A DNA stretch of 53,154 nt, from positions 1 to 53,154 of the forward strand of contig DEWH01000025.1 of the NCBI GenBank assembly GCA_002363155.1, given 5' to 3'. This stretch comes from Ruminococcaceae bacterium UBA3215 (GTDB taxonomy: Bacteria; Bacillota; Clostridia; Oscillospirales; Ruminococcaceae). Below the pieces are notes generated by a model that saw only the letters and a list, made by a program, of their open reading frames with translations, had not been told where the DNA came from and searched no databases. Both the position numbers and the translations under genes were made by a program. Positions 16,429-25,579 of the stretch are shown piece by piece; within the stretch, counting starts at the first letter, position 1, and the number at the start of each line of letters is the position of its first letter.

Positions 16429-17049
16429 TCACGCTATACCGAGATTGCTTCCGACAGCCGTAACGACTGACCGCACATAATTCTCGAATGTGGGGTTCTT
16501 ATCGAATGCCCGTATGAGGTACATGAAGTTGCTGATACAGAAGCCGACAGCCGCAGCGTCACTGTCCGTGACCTCCTGGACTATCGCATTGAATTCTTCG
16601 CTGAACGGAGCTATCTTGTCCATGCTGGAACGCAGCCGCATACTTACGTCCTTTGCGGCGGCAAGATCGAACCTGCTGAGGTCTATGACCACATTTCCCT
16701 TTGACGGCATTACCGGTCCGTCTTTAAGCTGCTGTCTTACATCGCGCACATAGCTTTTGCTCTTGTCCGCAAGGTCTATTTCAAGATCAACAGCTTTCTT
16801 GAAGCTGCTGCGGAAGTCGTCGTTCACAAGAAGTCCGAGATATATCACCGAAAACTCCTCGAAAAGATAGTCGGCAAGCTCTGTCCGCACCGATCTGTCT
16901 TCCTCCGAAAACCCGTTCTCACAGCCGAGAACCACGTTCTCACGCAGGGTCTTGTCATCAATAGCGGCAATATTGCCGAAATATTCACCTATAAGAGCAA
17001 CTATAAAATCCTCGGCATAAGCGTCCGGTATCGCTTCGTCGAATTCCAT
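16429..17049 (-). CDS. Hypothetical acidic protein
   Basis: 206 residues, strongly acidic, mostly helical. No signal peptide, membrane helix or recognised motif. It has an N-terminal acidic part with ALIGEYFGN, a middle basic segment, and a C-terminal helical region ending in VVTAVGSNLGIA. AAAGGAGCTGAGCTGTA precedes the ATG. It lies between the PNPOx-like gene and the transketolase pair on the same strand. Function unknown. Confidence 0.65.
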   Translation of the reverse strand: MEFDEAIPDAYAEDFIVALIGEYFGNIAAIDDKTLRENVVLGCENGFSEEDRSVRTELADYLFEEFSVIYLGLLVNDDFRSSFKKAVDLEIDLADKSKSYVRDVRQQLKDGPVMPSKGNVVIDLSRFDLAAAKDVSMRLRSSMDKIAPFSEEFNAIVQEVTDSDAAAVGFCISNFMYLIRAFDKNPTFENYVRSVVTAVGSNLGIA

Positions 17050-17070
17050 TACAGCTCAGCTCCTTTCAGT

Positions 17071-17544
17071 TTACTTTTCATGCACAAGCTTTCCTGTCAT
17101 GTGCTCTATCGTTATCTCCACAAAGTTCACCCGTGAGAAGTCCTTTCGTATCTCCTCATCGACTTCCTGTTCGGTGGGGTAATACTTCATACCGAAGCGC
17201 TTTATCTTTTCACGCTTCTCTTCCTCATCGTCCATGACCTTTGCCCTGCCGAACACGATCACGCTTGTAACGTAGTAAGACCAGTCCTCTTTCCGATAGC
17301 CGGTATTATATACGGTAAAGCATATCTTGTCGTCTTTCAGCATAGCATCAAGCTTGTGACCTGCCTTTGCGCAGTGAAAGTATATCCTGTCCGCCTCGCT
17401 GTCATACCAGAAATTCACCGGCACCGCATACGGATAGCCGTCATCGCCGTTTACCGCGAACACGGCACGCTTTTCCTCCGTCAGAATCTTAATGCATTCC
17501 TCACGGCCTACTTCCTGCTTGAAACGTCTCATCGGTCTGAACAT
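17071..17544 (-). CDS. Pyridoxamine 5'-phosphate oxidase-family flavoprotein (NimA-like)
   Basis: 157 residues, a split-barrel flavin-binding fold. The start MFRPMRRFKQEV, the CIKILTEEKRAVFAVNGDDGYPYAVPVNF segment and the FHCAKAGHKLDAML helix match the NimA/YddN-like group, whose members bind FMN and may reduce small nitro compounds or quinones. The precise substrate cannot be read. The ribosome site is AAGGAGACTTTGAT. Its start is 1 base after the stop of the HAD gene. Confidence 0.85.
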   Translation of the reverse strand: MFRPMRRFKQEVGREECIKILTEEKRAVFAVNGDDGYPYAVPVNFWYDSEADRIYFHCAKAGHKLDAMLKDDKICFTVYNTGYRKEDWSYYVTSVIVFGRAKVMDDEEEKREKIKRFGMKYYPTEQEVDEEIRKDFSRVNFVEITIEHMTGKLVHEK

Positions 17545-17545
17545 A

Positions 17546-18349
17546 TCAAAGTCTCCTTATATGCTCTATGATCTCGCTCATGGGCGCATGGTTGTTGTCG
17601 CTTACGATAATATCAGCGGCTTCCTTAACGCTGTCAAGGGCGTTATCTACCGCAGCTCCGAGATCCGCTTCCGCGATCATTGCTCTGTCGTTGCCGTAAT
17701 CGCCTGCCGCCGCAACGAACTTATCCTGAAATCCAAGTATCTCAACGAGCTTTCGTACACCGGACGCCTTGCTTATCCCTTCCGGGAGCATCTCGTAATA
17801 CATCGGCGAGGAATGCACCCAGTTCACGCCCTCTTTGCAGTGCTCCTGCGTAAATTCGATGACCTTGTGTATCTTCTCCGGCGGGTAGGCGATAAGCACC
17901 TTGAATCTGCCCTCTTTCGGCACATCTTCCAGTTTCCGGTAAACAGGCGTGAGCTTCTCAAAAGCCATGTGCTCAACGACAGTCTGATTGTTGTCCGTCA
18001 CATAGACTTCCTTTTCGTGCAGTATCTCTACCCCGATATCCGGGAACTCCTTTTCGAGCATACGGATATACTTGTCCGCTGTCTCCGGCATATCGCTGTG
18101 CCAGAGGAACTTGTCCGCCTTGAAATCATACACCGCCGCGCCGTTGAAGATAACGCAGGGAGTACGGATATCCAGCTCGTCTATGATTCGCTTTGCCATT
18201 GCGACACCGCGCCCCGTAGCTGCGGCAAAATGCCCGCCTTTTTCACGGAACTCGTTTATCGCGCGGATATCGGCATCGGCAATATTCTTGTTGTCGTCCA
18301 GCAGTGTACCGTCAAGATCGGTCACTATCAGTACATCTTTGAAATCCAT
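17546..18349 (-). CDS. Cof-type HAD-superfamily phosphatase
   Basis: 267 residues. Motif I is VTDLDGTLLDD near the start with the catalytic Asp pair. A Cof-type C2 cap lies in the middle, and motif IV is AAGDYGNDRAMI (about 210). Members dephosphorylate sugar phosphates or cofactors such as FMN or PLP; the substrate is not predictable. It is tightly spaced with the pseudouridine synthase before it and the PNPOx gene after it. Confidence 0.9.
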   Translation of the reverse strand: MDFKDVLIVTDLDGTLLDDNKNIADADIRAINEFREKGGHFAAATGRGVAMAKRIIDELDIRTPCVIFNGAAVYDFKADKFLWHSDMPETADKYIRMLEKEFPDIGVEILHEKEVYVTDNNQTVVEHMAFEKLTPVYRKLEDVPKEGRFKVLIAYPPEKIHKVIEFTQEHCKEGVNWVHSSPMYYEMLPEGISKASGVRKLVEILGFQDKFVAAAGDYGNDRAMIAEADLGAAVDNALDSVKEAADIIVSDNNHAPMSEIIEHIRRL

Positions 18350-18352
18350 ATA

Positions 18353-19255
18353 TCATCTCAGACTTTTCAGAAATTTAGTAAAATACTCCGGCAGCTCGCT
18401 CTCAAATTCAAGCCACTCCCCTGTTATGGGGTGTACGAAGCCGATGTGCTTTGCGTGCAGGCACTGTCCGCCGAGAGACGCGGGCTTTCCGTTCCCGTAA
18501 ACATCGTCGCCCGCTACCGGGTGACCGATGTACGCCATGTGAACGCGTATCTGATGCGTTCTTCCTGTCTCAAGCTTCAGCCGCAGGTGTGTGTGATTGG
18601 CATAGTTCGCTATCACAGAGTAATGGGTGACAGCTTCACGGCTGTTTTCCGCAGTAACGCACATCTTCTTGCGGTCAGCCTTGCTCCTGCCTATCGGAGC
18701 ATTCACCGTCCCGCTCTCTTTTATGTTCCCGCAGACTACCGCCTCATATTCCCGGCTGAAACTGTGGTTTTTTATCTGTTCAGCGAGCCCCTTATGCGCC
18801 GCATCGCTCTTTGCGACGATAAGCAGACCGCTCGTATTCATATCTATCCTGTGGACTATCCCCGGACGCAGTTCACCGTTTATCCCCGAAAGGCTGCCGC
18901 CGCAGTGATACATCAGAGCATTCACGAGAGTTCCGCTGTAATGCCCGTGAGCCGGGTGTACTACCATGCCTTTCGGCTTGTTCACAACTAACAGGTCATT
19001 GTCCTCATACACTATATCCAGCGGGATATTCTCCGGGAGTATATCTGTCTCTTTCGGCTCGGGTATATCTACGGAAACGCTGTCTCCTGCCCGGAGCCGG
19101 TAGTTCTTCTGTACCGCCGCTCCGTTCACGGTGCAGGCACCGTCCTCTATGAGCTTTGCCGCAAAAGAGCGTGTCATATCTCCGTCGGAAGCGTCCGCGA
19201 CAGCCTTGTCGATCCGCTCGCCGACTGTCCCGGCAGTAAATTCAAGCCTGCTCAT
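18353..19255 (-). CDS. RluA-family 23S rRNA pseudouridine synthase (RluD-like)
   Basis: 300 residues. It has an N-terminal S4 RNA-binding domain (about 12-60), then the catalytic core with VVNKPKGMVVHPA and HRIDMNTSGLLIVAK (catalytic D138), and GRTHQIRVHMAYIGHPVAGD. It converts uridine to pseudouridine in large-subunit rRNA. The start overlaps lspA by 14 bases, the usual lspA-rluD order in Firmicutes. The distinction RluD versus RluA/C is by S4 domain and context. Confidence 0.92.
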   Translation of the reverse strand: MSRLEFTAGTVGERIDKAVADASDGDMTRSFAAKLIEDGACTVNGAAVQKNYRLRAGDSVSVDIPEPKETDILPENIPLDIVYEDNDLLVVNKPKGMVVHPAHGHYSGTLVNALMYHCGGSLSGINGELRPGIVHRIDMNTSGLLIVAKSDAAHKGLAEQIKNHSFSREYEAVVCGNIKESGTVNAPIGRSKADRKKMCVTAENSREAVTHYSVIANYANHTHLRLKLETGRTHQIRVHMAYIGHPVAGDDVYGNGKPASLGGQCLHAKHIGFVHPITGEWLEFESELPEYFTKFLKSLR

Positions 19256-19799
19256 CGGTACCGTTCTCCGCCGGGTCTGCCGGCTCTTTTTTCTTCTTCC
19301 GCTCTTCCTTTATCTCCTCGATCAGCAGCGAAACGCCGAAGTAAATACCTCCGCATACCGCGCAGATATCGGCGAAGTTGAAGATAGCGAAGTTGATTAT
19401 GCGTACGTCTATGAAATCCACTACATAGCCGAGGAATACACGGTCTATAAGGTTGCCGAGACCGCCTCCCGCAAGTGCCGCAAGCGCGAAAACAATATCG
19501 GTGCGGCTTGCCTTTCCGGAAAAAATATACCATTCGACCGCCGCGATAAGCAAAATCGGAACAGCGATTAGAATAACCCTCTGCCCCTCAAGCAGACTGA
19601 ACGACATACCCGTATTCTCGCAGTATGTGAAATTCAGCCATTCCGTATCCCCTATCTTTATCAGCGGGATACTGCCCTCCGGCTTTATATACGCGACTGT
19701 GAGCGCCTTTGTTATCTGATCTATTACGGCAAGCAGTACGGTGAAAACCACCGAAATTATTCTTATCGCAAGAGTCTTGTTTTTCAAAACCTTCTCCAT
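19242..19799 (-). CDS. lspA: Lipoprotein signal peptidase (signal peptidase II)
   Basis: 185 residues with four membrane helices. It removes signal peptides from prolipoproteins; several lipoproteins occur in this window. The catalytic aspartates are visible in NLIDRVFLGYVVDFIDVR, with ENTGMSFS before them. The charged Lys/Glu tail is cytoplasmic. The start is uncertain: 19799 gives a normal N-terminus, 19829 adds ten residues. Neither has a clear ribosome binding site. An 8-bp stem (GCAGAGCC with GGCTCTTGC) lies over this region and holds the earlier ATG in its loop. Confidence 0.92.
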   Translation of the reverse strand: MEKVLKNKTLAIRIISVVFTVLLAVIDQITKALTVAYIKPEGSIPLIKIGDTEWLNFTYCENTGMSFSLLEGQRVILIAVPILLIAAVEWYIFSGKASRTDIVFALAALAGGGLGNLIDRVFLGYVVDFIDVRIINFAIFNFADICAVCGGIYFGVSLLIEEIKEERKKKKEPADPAENGTDEQA

Positions 19800-19854
19800 A
19801 TACACGCAAGAGCCATACAATTCATGCACGGCTCTGCAATCTTTTCATTTGATG

Positions 19855-20913
19855 TTATCTTCTTTTCTTCTTGTGGTGGTAGTTGTTATTGTTCTTATTG
19901 CTGTCGTTGTTGCTGCCGAATTCGAGCTTGTCATACTTTGAGTTGTTATTTCTGTTGGGTTTGGATCTTAAGAAATCGGGAACATCGTCCTCTTCCTCTT
20001 CATCTTCCCCAGCATCACTTTCCGTAACTCCGAAAGCATTCTCGACAGTAAAGCTGTTCTCTGTACCCTCATCATCGGACATTTCAACGGCTGCTTCTGA
20101 TGTATCTTCAGCCGGCGCTTCTTCAACAGTCTCTTCGGTGATCTCCTCCGATTCATTCTCGGAAACCTGGATATCGGAATAAGACTCAACTACCTTGACA
20201 TCTTCGTCCGATGAAGTTTCTTCCACAGCCACAGCCTCTTCAACTGCTTCGGGTATCTGCGGAACTTCTATTCCCTGCTGTGCCGCGATAAGCTCACGAA
20301 GTGTATTGCTGCTGTGCTCGTTTGCGGTGTTCACAACAAACTCGTTGAAGCATATCTCCGGCATTTTCTTTATCATCTCGATATGGTTCTGATACTCAAC
20401 GATGAGGCGGGTACGGAAGTCCTCCGACTCGCGCTTTGTTCTCGCAAGAGCTTCCTTGTCAAGCTCTGTCTGTATCTCCATCTGTGCATGGATATCTTCC
20501 TTCGCCTTGGTTGCTTCTTCTTCAATGCGGGTCTTTTCATTGAGAGCTTCCTCAACTATCTTCTCGCCCTCTTCCTTCTTGGAAGCAACATAATCATCGG
20601 CTTCCTTACGAAGCTCATCCGCCTTTTCCTCAGCTTCCTGGACAATACCCGCAGCTTTCTCCTTGCACTCGGCAATTATTGCGTTACCTGCCTTCTGGGC
20701 GCCGAGAAGAGCGTCCTTGAGAGCTTCCTCGTCCTCGCGGTATTCTCTTATCTTGTCCGCGCAGACCTGAAGCTTCTTCTCGAGATCAACATTTTCCTTC
20801 TGCAGCTGTGAAAATTCACGCGCCAGATCTCCGAGATATTCCTCTACTTCCTCTTTCTTGTAGCCTCTCATGGCCTCGGTAAATGTCTTATCCATGATGC
20901 TGTTAAGATCCAT
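19855..20913 (-). CDS. divIVA: DivIVA-like division/polarity protein with long tail
   Basis: 352 residues. The N-terminal 60 residues match DivIVA (FTEAMRGYKKEEVEEYLGDLAREFSQLQKEN), which binds curved membrane at poles and septa. A long coiled coil follows (60-200). Unusual for the family, residues 225-310 are very acidic and the last 40 are Asn-rich and then His/Lys/Arg (YHHKKKRR). Genes around it (ylmH, sepF, yggS) support the identity. A GGAGG site precedes the ATG. Confidence 0.9.
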   Translation of the reverse strand: MDLNSIMDKTFTEAMRGYKKEEVEEYLGDLAREFSQLQKENVDLEKKLQVCADKIREYREDEEALKDALLGAQKAGNAIIAECKEKAAGIVQEAEEKADELRKEADDYVASKKEEGEKIVEEALNEKTRIEEEATKAKEDIHAQMEIQTELDKEALARTKRESEDFRTRLIVEYQNHIEMIKKMPEICFNEFVVNTANEHSSNTLRELIAAQQGIEVPQIPEAVEEAVAVEETSSDEDVKVVESYSDIQVSENESEEITEETVEEAPAEDTSEAAVEMSDDEGTENSFTVENAFGVTESDAGEDEEEEDDVPDFLRSKPNRNNNSKYDKLEFGSNNDSNKNNNNYHHKKKRR

Positions 20914-20963
20914 TGGTATCCTCCGTTCTTACACGATCATACGCATTAAGCGGCATGAAAGCG

Positions 20964-21734
20964 CTATATGTATTTTTTTATGATAAGTTTAAGTCTTCCC
21001 TTTTTTGTAGTCCCAGCTTCTCCGGAAACGGAAAATTTCCCGTGACCGCGCACGGTGAGTATATCCCCGTCCGAAACGTTCCTGCTGACATCATTGCATT
21101 CCGCGTAATTCAGCAGAAAACTGCCGGAGCGAATGAACGCGGCTGTCTTTTCACGGGAAAGTCCCGTGATACCGCTTACAACGCAGTCGGCTCTTTCAGA
21201 TGCGACTGTGAGTGTGATCTCCTCAAAAGATGCCGGTCTGACGGCAGAAACAGCTTCCTCCGCAAGTCCGTCCGTTACGGAAACACCGACTCTGCCGACT
21301 GACGCAAGTCCGTCGGTTATCATATCCCTTGCCGTTTTGGTGCAGAACACTGCGGCAGCGCCTTCACCGATGAAGATATCGCCTACGGTCTCCCGCTTTA
21401 TGCCGAGTCCCATAAACGCACCGAGGAAATCCCTGTGACCGGGCTTGTCCGCTTTTCTGAATGAAAGGCTCAGCGCATATACCGGGAAATCCGACATATC
21501 ATCGGGGAGAAAGCTCCCTTCCTCCGAAACGCGCAGCATTTTTCTTGCGCACGCGTCGTTCCCGCCCCATAAAACGGCTTCGATTCCGCTTCTTCCGGCG
21601 AGGATCCGTTCAGCCTCATACTGCTCTCGGTCATTAAGGAACTGCGAATACACGGGTCTGCCTCTTTTGACGGCAAGCGCGCACATATCCTCTATCCTTG
21701 CGGGAAAATTGTCTCCCGCGGAATTATCCTTCAT
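20964..21734 (-). CDS. ylmH: YlmH-like S4-domain RNA-binding protein (RqcP2-like)
   Basis: 256 residues. The N-terminal part is the YlmH-specific domain (YSQFLNDREQYEAERILAG, HRDFLGAFMGLGIKRETVGDI). The last 80 residues form an S4 domain (SREKTAAFIRSGSFLLNYAE, then GDILTVRGHGKF). In B. subtilis, YlmH binds the 50S subunit and can act in ribosome-associated quality control. It overlaps the sepF stop by one base and precedes divIVA, the classical order. Confidence 0.9.
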   Translation of the reverse strand: MKDNSAGDNFPARIEDMCALAVKRGRPVYSQFLNDREQYEAERILAGRSGIEAVLWGGNDACARKMLRVSEEGSFLPDDMSDFPVYALSLSFRKADKPGHRDFLGAFMGLGIKRETVGDIFIGEGAAAVFCTKTARDMITDGLASVGRVGVSVTDGLAEEAVSAVRPASFEEITLTVASERADCVVSGITGLSREKTAAFIRSGSFLLNYAECNDVSRNVSDGDILTVRGHGKFSVSGEAGTTKKGRLKLIIKKYI

Positions 21735-22174
21735 CAGAAGTCTTCGACGTTTCCGAGATCCTCTATGATATCGCCGGAAATATCCACATTGACAGGAACG
21801 ATGATGTATGTAGTACCGGAAATACGCTTGAGATCGCCGTCTGCCGCGTAAGCGACACCGCCGAGGAAGTCGATAAGTCTGTTGGCTACTTCCTTGTTTG
21901 TCTTATCGAGATTGAGCACTACAGTCTTCTTGTTCTTGAAGTGGTCAGCGATAGCGGCAGCATCGCCGTACTTTTCGGGCTTTACAACGATGACTTGAAG
22001 GTGTGTCGTAGCGGGAATGCTCATCATCTTGCTGCTCTTGATAGTGGGCTTCGGTGTGTCATAATCATCGAAGTTGAGAGCAGACGGCATCTCGCTTGCG
22101 TAATCGTTGTCCGATTCGTAGCCTTCGTCGCTGTTAAGACCTGTGATCTTCTTGAATGAATCCATAAATCCCAT
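21734..22174 (-). CDS. sepF: Cell division protein SepF
   Basis: 146 residues. The N-terminal amphipathic helix (MGFMDSFKKITG) anchors SepF to the membrane. An acidic linker is followed by the SepF core (VVKPEKYGDAAAIADHFKNKK, then NKEVANRLIDFLGGVAYAADGDLKRI). It aligns FtsZ filaments at the septum. The start at 22174 has GGAGGATTTTGAG upstream; the longer frame to 22213 overlaps yggS and lacks a site. Confidence 0.94.
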   Translation of the reverse strand: MGFMDSFKKITGLNSDEGYESDNDYASEMPSALNFDDYDTPKPTIKSSKMMSIPATTHLQVIVVKPEKYGDAAAIADHFKNKKTVVLNLDKTNKEVANRLIDFLGGVAYAADGDLKRISGTTYIIVPVNVDISGDIIEDLGNVEDF

Positions 22175-22209
22175 CTCAAAATCCTCCTTTTCCCGCTTTT
22201 TCTGCGGGA

Positions 22210-22947
22210 TCATACATATATATTCGATTTGGTATAATCTCTGTATCCATAAAGCACGCTGCCTATTCTTACGATAGTAGAGCCGTGCATTATCGCAGTC
22301 TCGTAATCTCCGGACATTCCCATAGAAAGCGTATCTATAAGGAACCGCCCGTCACCTGATGTCTTGTCTTTAAGGTCCGTGAACAGTCTCTGCATTGCCG
22401 CGAAGTACCGCTCCGAGCTTCCGTCAACGTCCACGGGAGGTATCGCCATAAGTCCGCGCAGTCTTACGTTCTGCATCTCCGCGGTCCTGTAAGCGAGCTC
22501 GTCCAGTGCTTCCGGCACAATACCGCTCTTGCTTTCCTCGCCGCCGATGTTCACTTCTATAAGAATGTCCATTTTGACCCCGGCTTTCCCGGCACGCCTG
22601 TCGATCTCTCCGATCAGGTGTTCGCTGTCAGCCGAATGGATCATACTCACCTTGTCGATGATATATTTGACCTTGTTGGTCTGGAGCCCGCCTATGAAGT
22701 GGATCTCCGGATCACCCTCATAGCGGCCGCGTTTTTCCAGAAATTCCTGCACCCGGTTCTCACCGAGAAGCGTGACTCCCTGCGAAACGGAGAAGTTTAC
22801 GATCTCCGGATCTACCGTCTTTGTAACGCCCATAAGCCGCACCGTATCGGTTCTTCCGGCTTTTGCCATCGCCTCAGCGATATTTGCGCTGATCCTTTTT
22901 ATGTTATCTGCTACGGCGGAAAGCTTATCCGATGATCTTTCCTTCAT
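22210..22947 (-). CDS. yggS: YggS-family PLP-binding protein
   Basis: 245 residues, a single-domain PLP barrel lacking the second domain of alanine racemase. K43 in MGVTKTVD carries PLP; GENRVQEFLEK, HFIGGLQTNK and the phosphate-binding SMGMSGDYETAI are also visible. The family balances cellular PLP and amino acid pools. It overlaps the HlyD-like gene by 23 bases. Confidence 0.95.
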   Translation of the reverse strand: MKERSSDKLSAVADNIKRISANIAEAMAKAGRTDTVRLMGVTKTVDPEIVNFSVSQGVTLLGENRVQEFLEKRGRYEGDPEIHFIGGLQTNKVKYIIDKVSMIHSADSEHLIGEIDRRAGKAGVKMDILIEVNIGGEESKSGIVPEALDELAYRTAEMQNVRLRGLMAIPPVDVDGSSERYFAAMQRLFTDLKDKTSGDGRFLIDTLSMGMSGDYETAIMHGSTIVRIGSVLYGYRDYTKSNIYV

Positions 22948-24166
22948 GCAGATCCCTTCCTTCCACTATGATATTGTCGTAAAGGGAGAGGTAACCCTTT
23001 TCCTCGCTGGTATCCTCAACGAGGGTATATTCCTCTCTCGAAAGTATCTGTCTTACCTTCCGGAACGACGCCACTATACCGTCCTGCACATATACGCCGA
23101 TAGAACCGTCCTCGTCGCTCATTCTGAGTGCGGAATTCGGGATCATTATACCGCTGTAGTCTTCAAGGAGCAGCTTTGCCTGCGTCACTCTCGTATCAAT
23201 GAAATCCGCAAGGAACATATCGCACTTGAAAACCGCAATGCTTCTGCCGTCGTCAAGCCTTTTGAGCTTTACGATATCGGCTCTGACATTCTGGTTGGAG
23301 GAGCCGATGCGAAGTGTTACCTGTGCGCCCTCGAACACGGTACCGAGCTTTATCGTATCCAGAACTGCCGCCATATACCAGGTATAATCGCTGACAAGCT
23401 TGCCGATAACGCCGTGAGGGTTCTCCTGTATCTCCTCGGCGGTGATTATCTCTTCGATGTCCTTTTCGGTGAGATCGAAAACAGTCGTGGTATTGAGTCT
23501 TTCCTCGAACCCGTCAACTCTGCTGATGAAGTAGCCGGTCTCCGGTATCGAGATATCATACGGCTCCGTCGCTATCTGCGATCTGAGCCGCGCGATCTCG
23601 GAATCTATCTCCGCAAGCTTCGTATCGTATGAGGAAATTGAGCCTTTTACGATCTCACGCTTGCTCTGGAGATTAAGTATATCGCTTTTCAGATCAGATG
23701 CCAGCGCATAGTTCTTCACATAGATATCCTCAAGAAGCTCCGAGTGCTTTTCGGTTATCTGATTGGAAAAAGACTCAAGCTGGGAGGTATCGGTGCCGAC
23801 AAGCGCCTGCGCGTCCGTAAGCACATCTCGCTGTGATTCAAGCTCACTTATCCTCTGCCTTACAGCTATATCGCTGCGGTTCTTATATACCTGTGCTATG
23901 ACCGCATTCTTTCCGACTTTCGAGCCGTCGGAGTGGGTGTAGCTTATAATGCCGTTCGCGTTGTAAGAAACGAGCTTTTCATCTCTTACATACACGCCCT
24001 TGAACCCGATAGACTCGGTCGCCATATAAAGCGTAGCGACTTCGGTCTTTACGGAAGTGCCGAAATAGATCATCATCTGGCTTATGACCATTATCAGAAA
24101 GAAAACGCCGATAACTATCCAGATGATCCGTGTAGTGAAGGCACGCCTTTTATCCGTCTCTGCCAT
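22925..24166 (-). CDS. HlyD-like membrane-anchored coiled-coil protein
   Basis: 413 residues. One N-terminal membrane helix (about 13-35) is followed by a biotinyl-lipoyl-like half-motif (VYVRDEKLVSYNANGIISY), a coiled coil of about 110 residues (100-215) and a beta-rich C-terminal part. The layout is that of membrane fusion adaptor proteins. No transporter partner is nearby; it instead sits in the yggS-sepF-divIVA cluster, as seen in other Clostridia, which hints at an envelope or division role. Unproven. Confidence 0.8.
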   Translation of the reverse strand: MAETDKRRAFTTRIIWIVIGVFFLIMVISQMMIYFGTSVKTEVATLYMATESIGFKGVYVRDEKLVSYNANGIISYTHSDGSKVGKNAVIAQVYKNRSDIAVRQRISELESQRDVLTDAQALVGTDTSQLESFSNQITEKHSELLEDIYVKNYALASDLKSDILNLQSKREIVKGSISSYDTKLAEIDSEIARLRSQIATEPYDISIPETGYFISRVDGFEERLNTTTVFDLTEKDIEEIITAEEIQENPHGVIGKLVSDYTWYMAAVLDTIKLGTVFEGAQVTLRIGSSNQNVRADIVKLKRLDDGRSIAVFKCDMFLADFIDTRVTQAKLLLEDYSGIMIPNSALRMSDEDGSIGVYVQDGIVASFRKVRQILSREEYTLVEDTSEEKGYLSLYDNIIVEGRDLHEGKIIG

Positions 24167-24173
24167 TTACGGC

Positions 24174-24428
24174 TTATTCTTTTGCATCGGCGTCGTCTTT
24201 TTCAAACGCGTCGAGAAGCGAAATAGGTCTCAAAGGCGTTATTGTAGAGATAGCATGCTTGTAGATAAGGTTCTGCTTACCGTCGGTATCGAGAATGACG
24301 GTGTAATTGTCAAATCCCTTGACAATACCCTTGAACTGGAAACCGTTGGTGATGTAGATCGTTACCGGGATCCTGTCCTTTCTTGACTGATTGAGAAAAA
24401 CGTCCTGTAAGTTGAGTTCCTTTGCCAT
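24174..24428 (-). CDS. hfq: RNA chaperone Hfq
   Basis: 84 residues. Both Sm motifs are clear: NQSRKDRIPVTIYITNGFQFKGIVKGFDNYTVIL and the Sm2 core YKHAIS. The acidic C-tail is short, as in Gram-positives. Hfq rings bind small RNAs and mRNAs. The start at 24428 follows GCGGAGGTTAAT. It lies behind miaA as in mutL-miaA-hfq of many bacteria. A TATAAT-like element at 24571-24576 over the miaA stop could be a private promoter, but its -35 is poor. Confidence 0.95.
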   Translation of the reverse strand: MAKELNLQDVFLNQSRKDRIPVTIYITNGFQFKGIVKGFDNYTVILDTDGKQNLIYKHAISTITPLRPISLLDAFEKDDADAKE

Positions 24429-24571
24429 ATTAACCTCCGCGCTCCGCTCCCGGAGCAGCAAGCCGTCCTTTACCGGACCGGCTTTTCTTCCAAAGTAAGG
24501 GTACCGTGAAAGCGCTTTACAAACGGCATTTCTGCATTTTTCCGCACCATATCACAATACCATACTGAATA

Positions 24572-25525
24572 TTATAACACATCTTTGATAAAAAAGCTAT
24601 ATTTTTTTAGTAAATTTTCTGCATTTTTTAAAATTTTATCATATTTAACGTCTTTAGGCGCTGAAATATGTTCAATTCGACTATCTTTTTTGAACCACGT
24701 CAGCTGTCTTTTAGCATATCTGCGTGTTTCCCGCTTCAAAGTCTCCACGCATTCCTCCAGAGACAGCTCTCCGTCGATATACGGTCTCAGTTCCTTGTAC
24801 CCGATAGCCTGTGACGCTGTAACATAGTCGTTATGAGTGAAGAACTCCCGCGCTTCCTCAATAAGCCCCGCCCCGAGCATTGCATCGACTCTGCTGTCAA
24901 TTCGTTCATACAGCACCTCACGCGGGTGGTCTATCATCATCATGCAGGGTTCGTAAGGCGACGGATTGAGTCTGCTTGCCGCCTTCTGCTCCGACATCGT
25001 CTTTCCGCTGATATGGTAAACTTCCAGCGCGCGTATTATCCGCTTCAGATTGTTCTCGTGAAGCTGTGCGGCGCACTCCGGATCCACCTTCGCCAGCATT
25101 CCGAGCAGGTGACCGTTACCCTTTTCTGCCGCAATCGCATTCATCTCCGCGCGGAATCCGGGGTCGCTTCCCGTATCGTCAAACTCGATGTTATCAATGA
25201 GCGAATTTATGTACAGCCCCGTTCCTCCGCATATTACCGGAAGTTTCCCGCGGGCGTGTATATCTGCGATGACCTCTCTTGCCATAGTCACATAATCCGC
25301 AACGGAGAATGCTTCCGTCGGTTCAAGGAAGTCCATGATGTGGTGCGGAACTCCCTTTTTCTCTTCTTCCGTCGGCTTCGCGCTGGCTATATCCATTCCC
25401 TTGTAGATCTGCATTGAATCCGCGGAGACGATCTCCCCGCCGAACTTCAGCGCGAGATCCACCGCCAGCGCAGTCTTTCCGGAGGCTGTCGGTCCGCAGA
25501 CCACAGCGACAAAAATCTTATCCAT
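24572..25525 (-). CDS. miaA: tRNA dimethylallyltransferase
   Basis: 317 residues. It adds the dimethylallyl group to A37 of tRNAs reading U-starting codons; MiaB (32146-33546) then methylthiolates it. P-loop GPTASGKT near residue 11, SADSMQIYKGMDIASAKP, GGTGLYINSLI and the RTRRYAKRQLTWF-like TRRYAKRQLTWFKKD are all visible. GGAGGACGGATTGA precedes the ATG. A divergent family A repeat lies between mutL and this gene. Confidence 0.96.
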   Translation of the reverse strand: MDKIFVAVVCGPTASGKTALAVDLALKFGGEIVSADSMQIYKGMDIASAKPTEEEKKGVPHHIMDFLEPTEAFSVADYVTMAREVIADIHARGKLPVICGGTGLYINSLIDNIEFDDTGSDPGFRAEMNAIAAEKGNGHLLGMLAKVDPECAAQLHENNLKRIIRALEVYHISGKTMSEQKAASRLNPSPYEPCMMMIDHPREVLYERIDSRVDAMLGAGLIEEAREFFTHNDYVTASQAIGYKELRPYIDGELSLEECVETLKRETRRYAKRQLTWFKKDSRIEHISAPKDVKYDKILKNAENLLKKYSFFIKDVL

Positions 25526-25579
25526 TCAATCCGTCCTCCACAGTGGATCGGGGCAGTACCGCCTTTCAAAAATGTGAGC

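Noticed and set aside
17492..18991. Long plus-strand reading frame opposite the HAD and pseudouridine synthase genes
   Set aside because: Same reason: composition of a shadow frame, while the minus strand encodes two well recognised enzymes.
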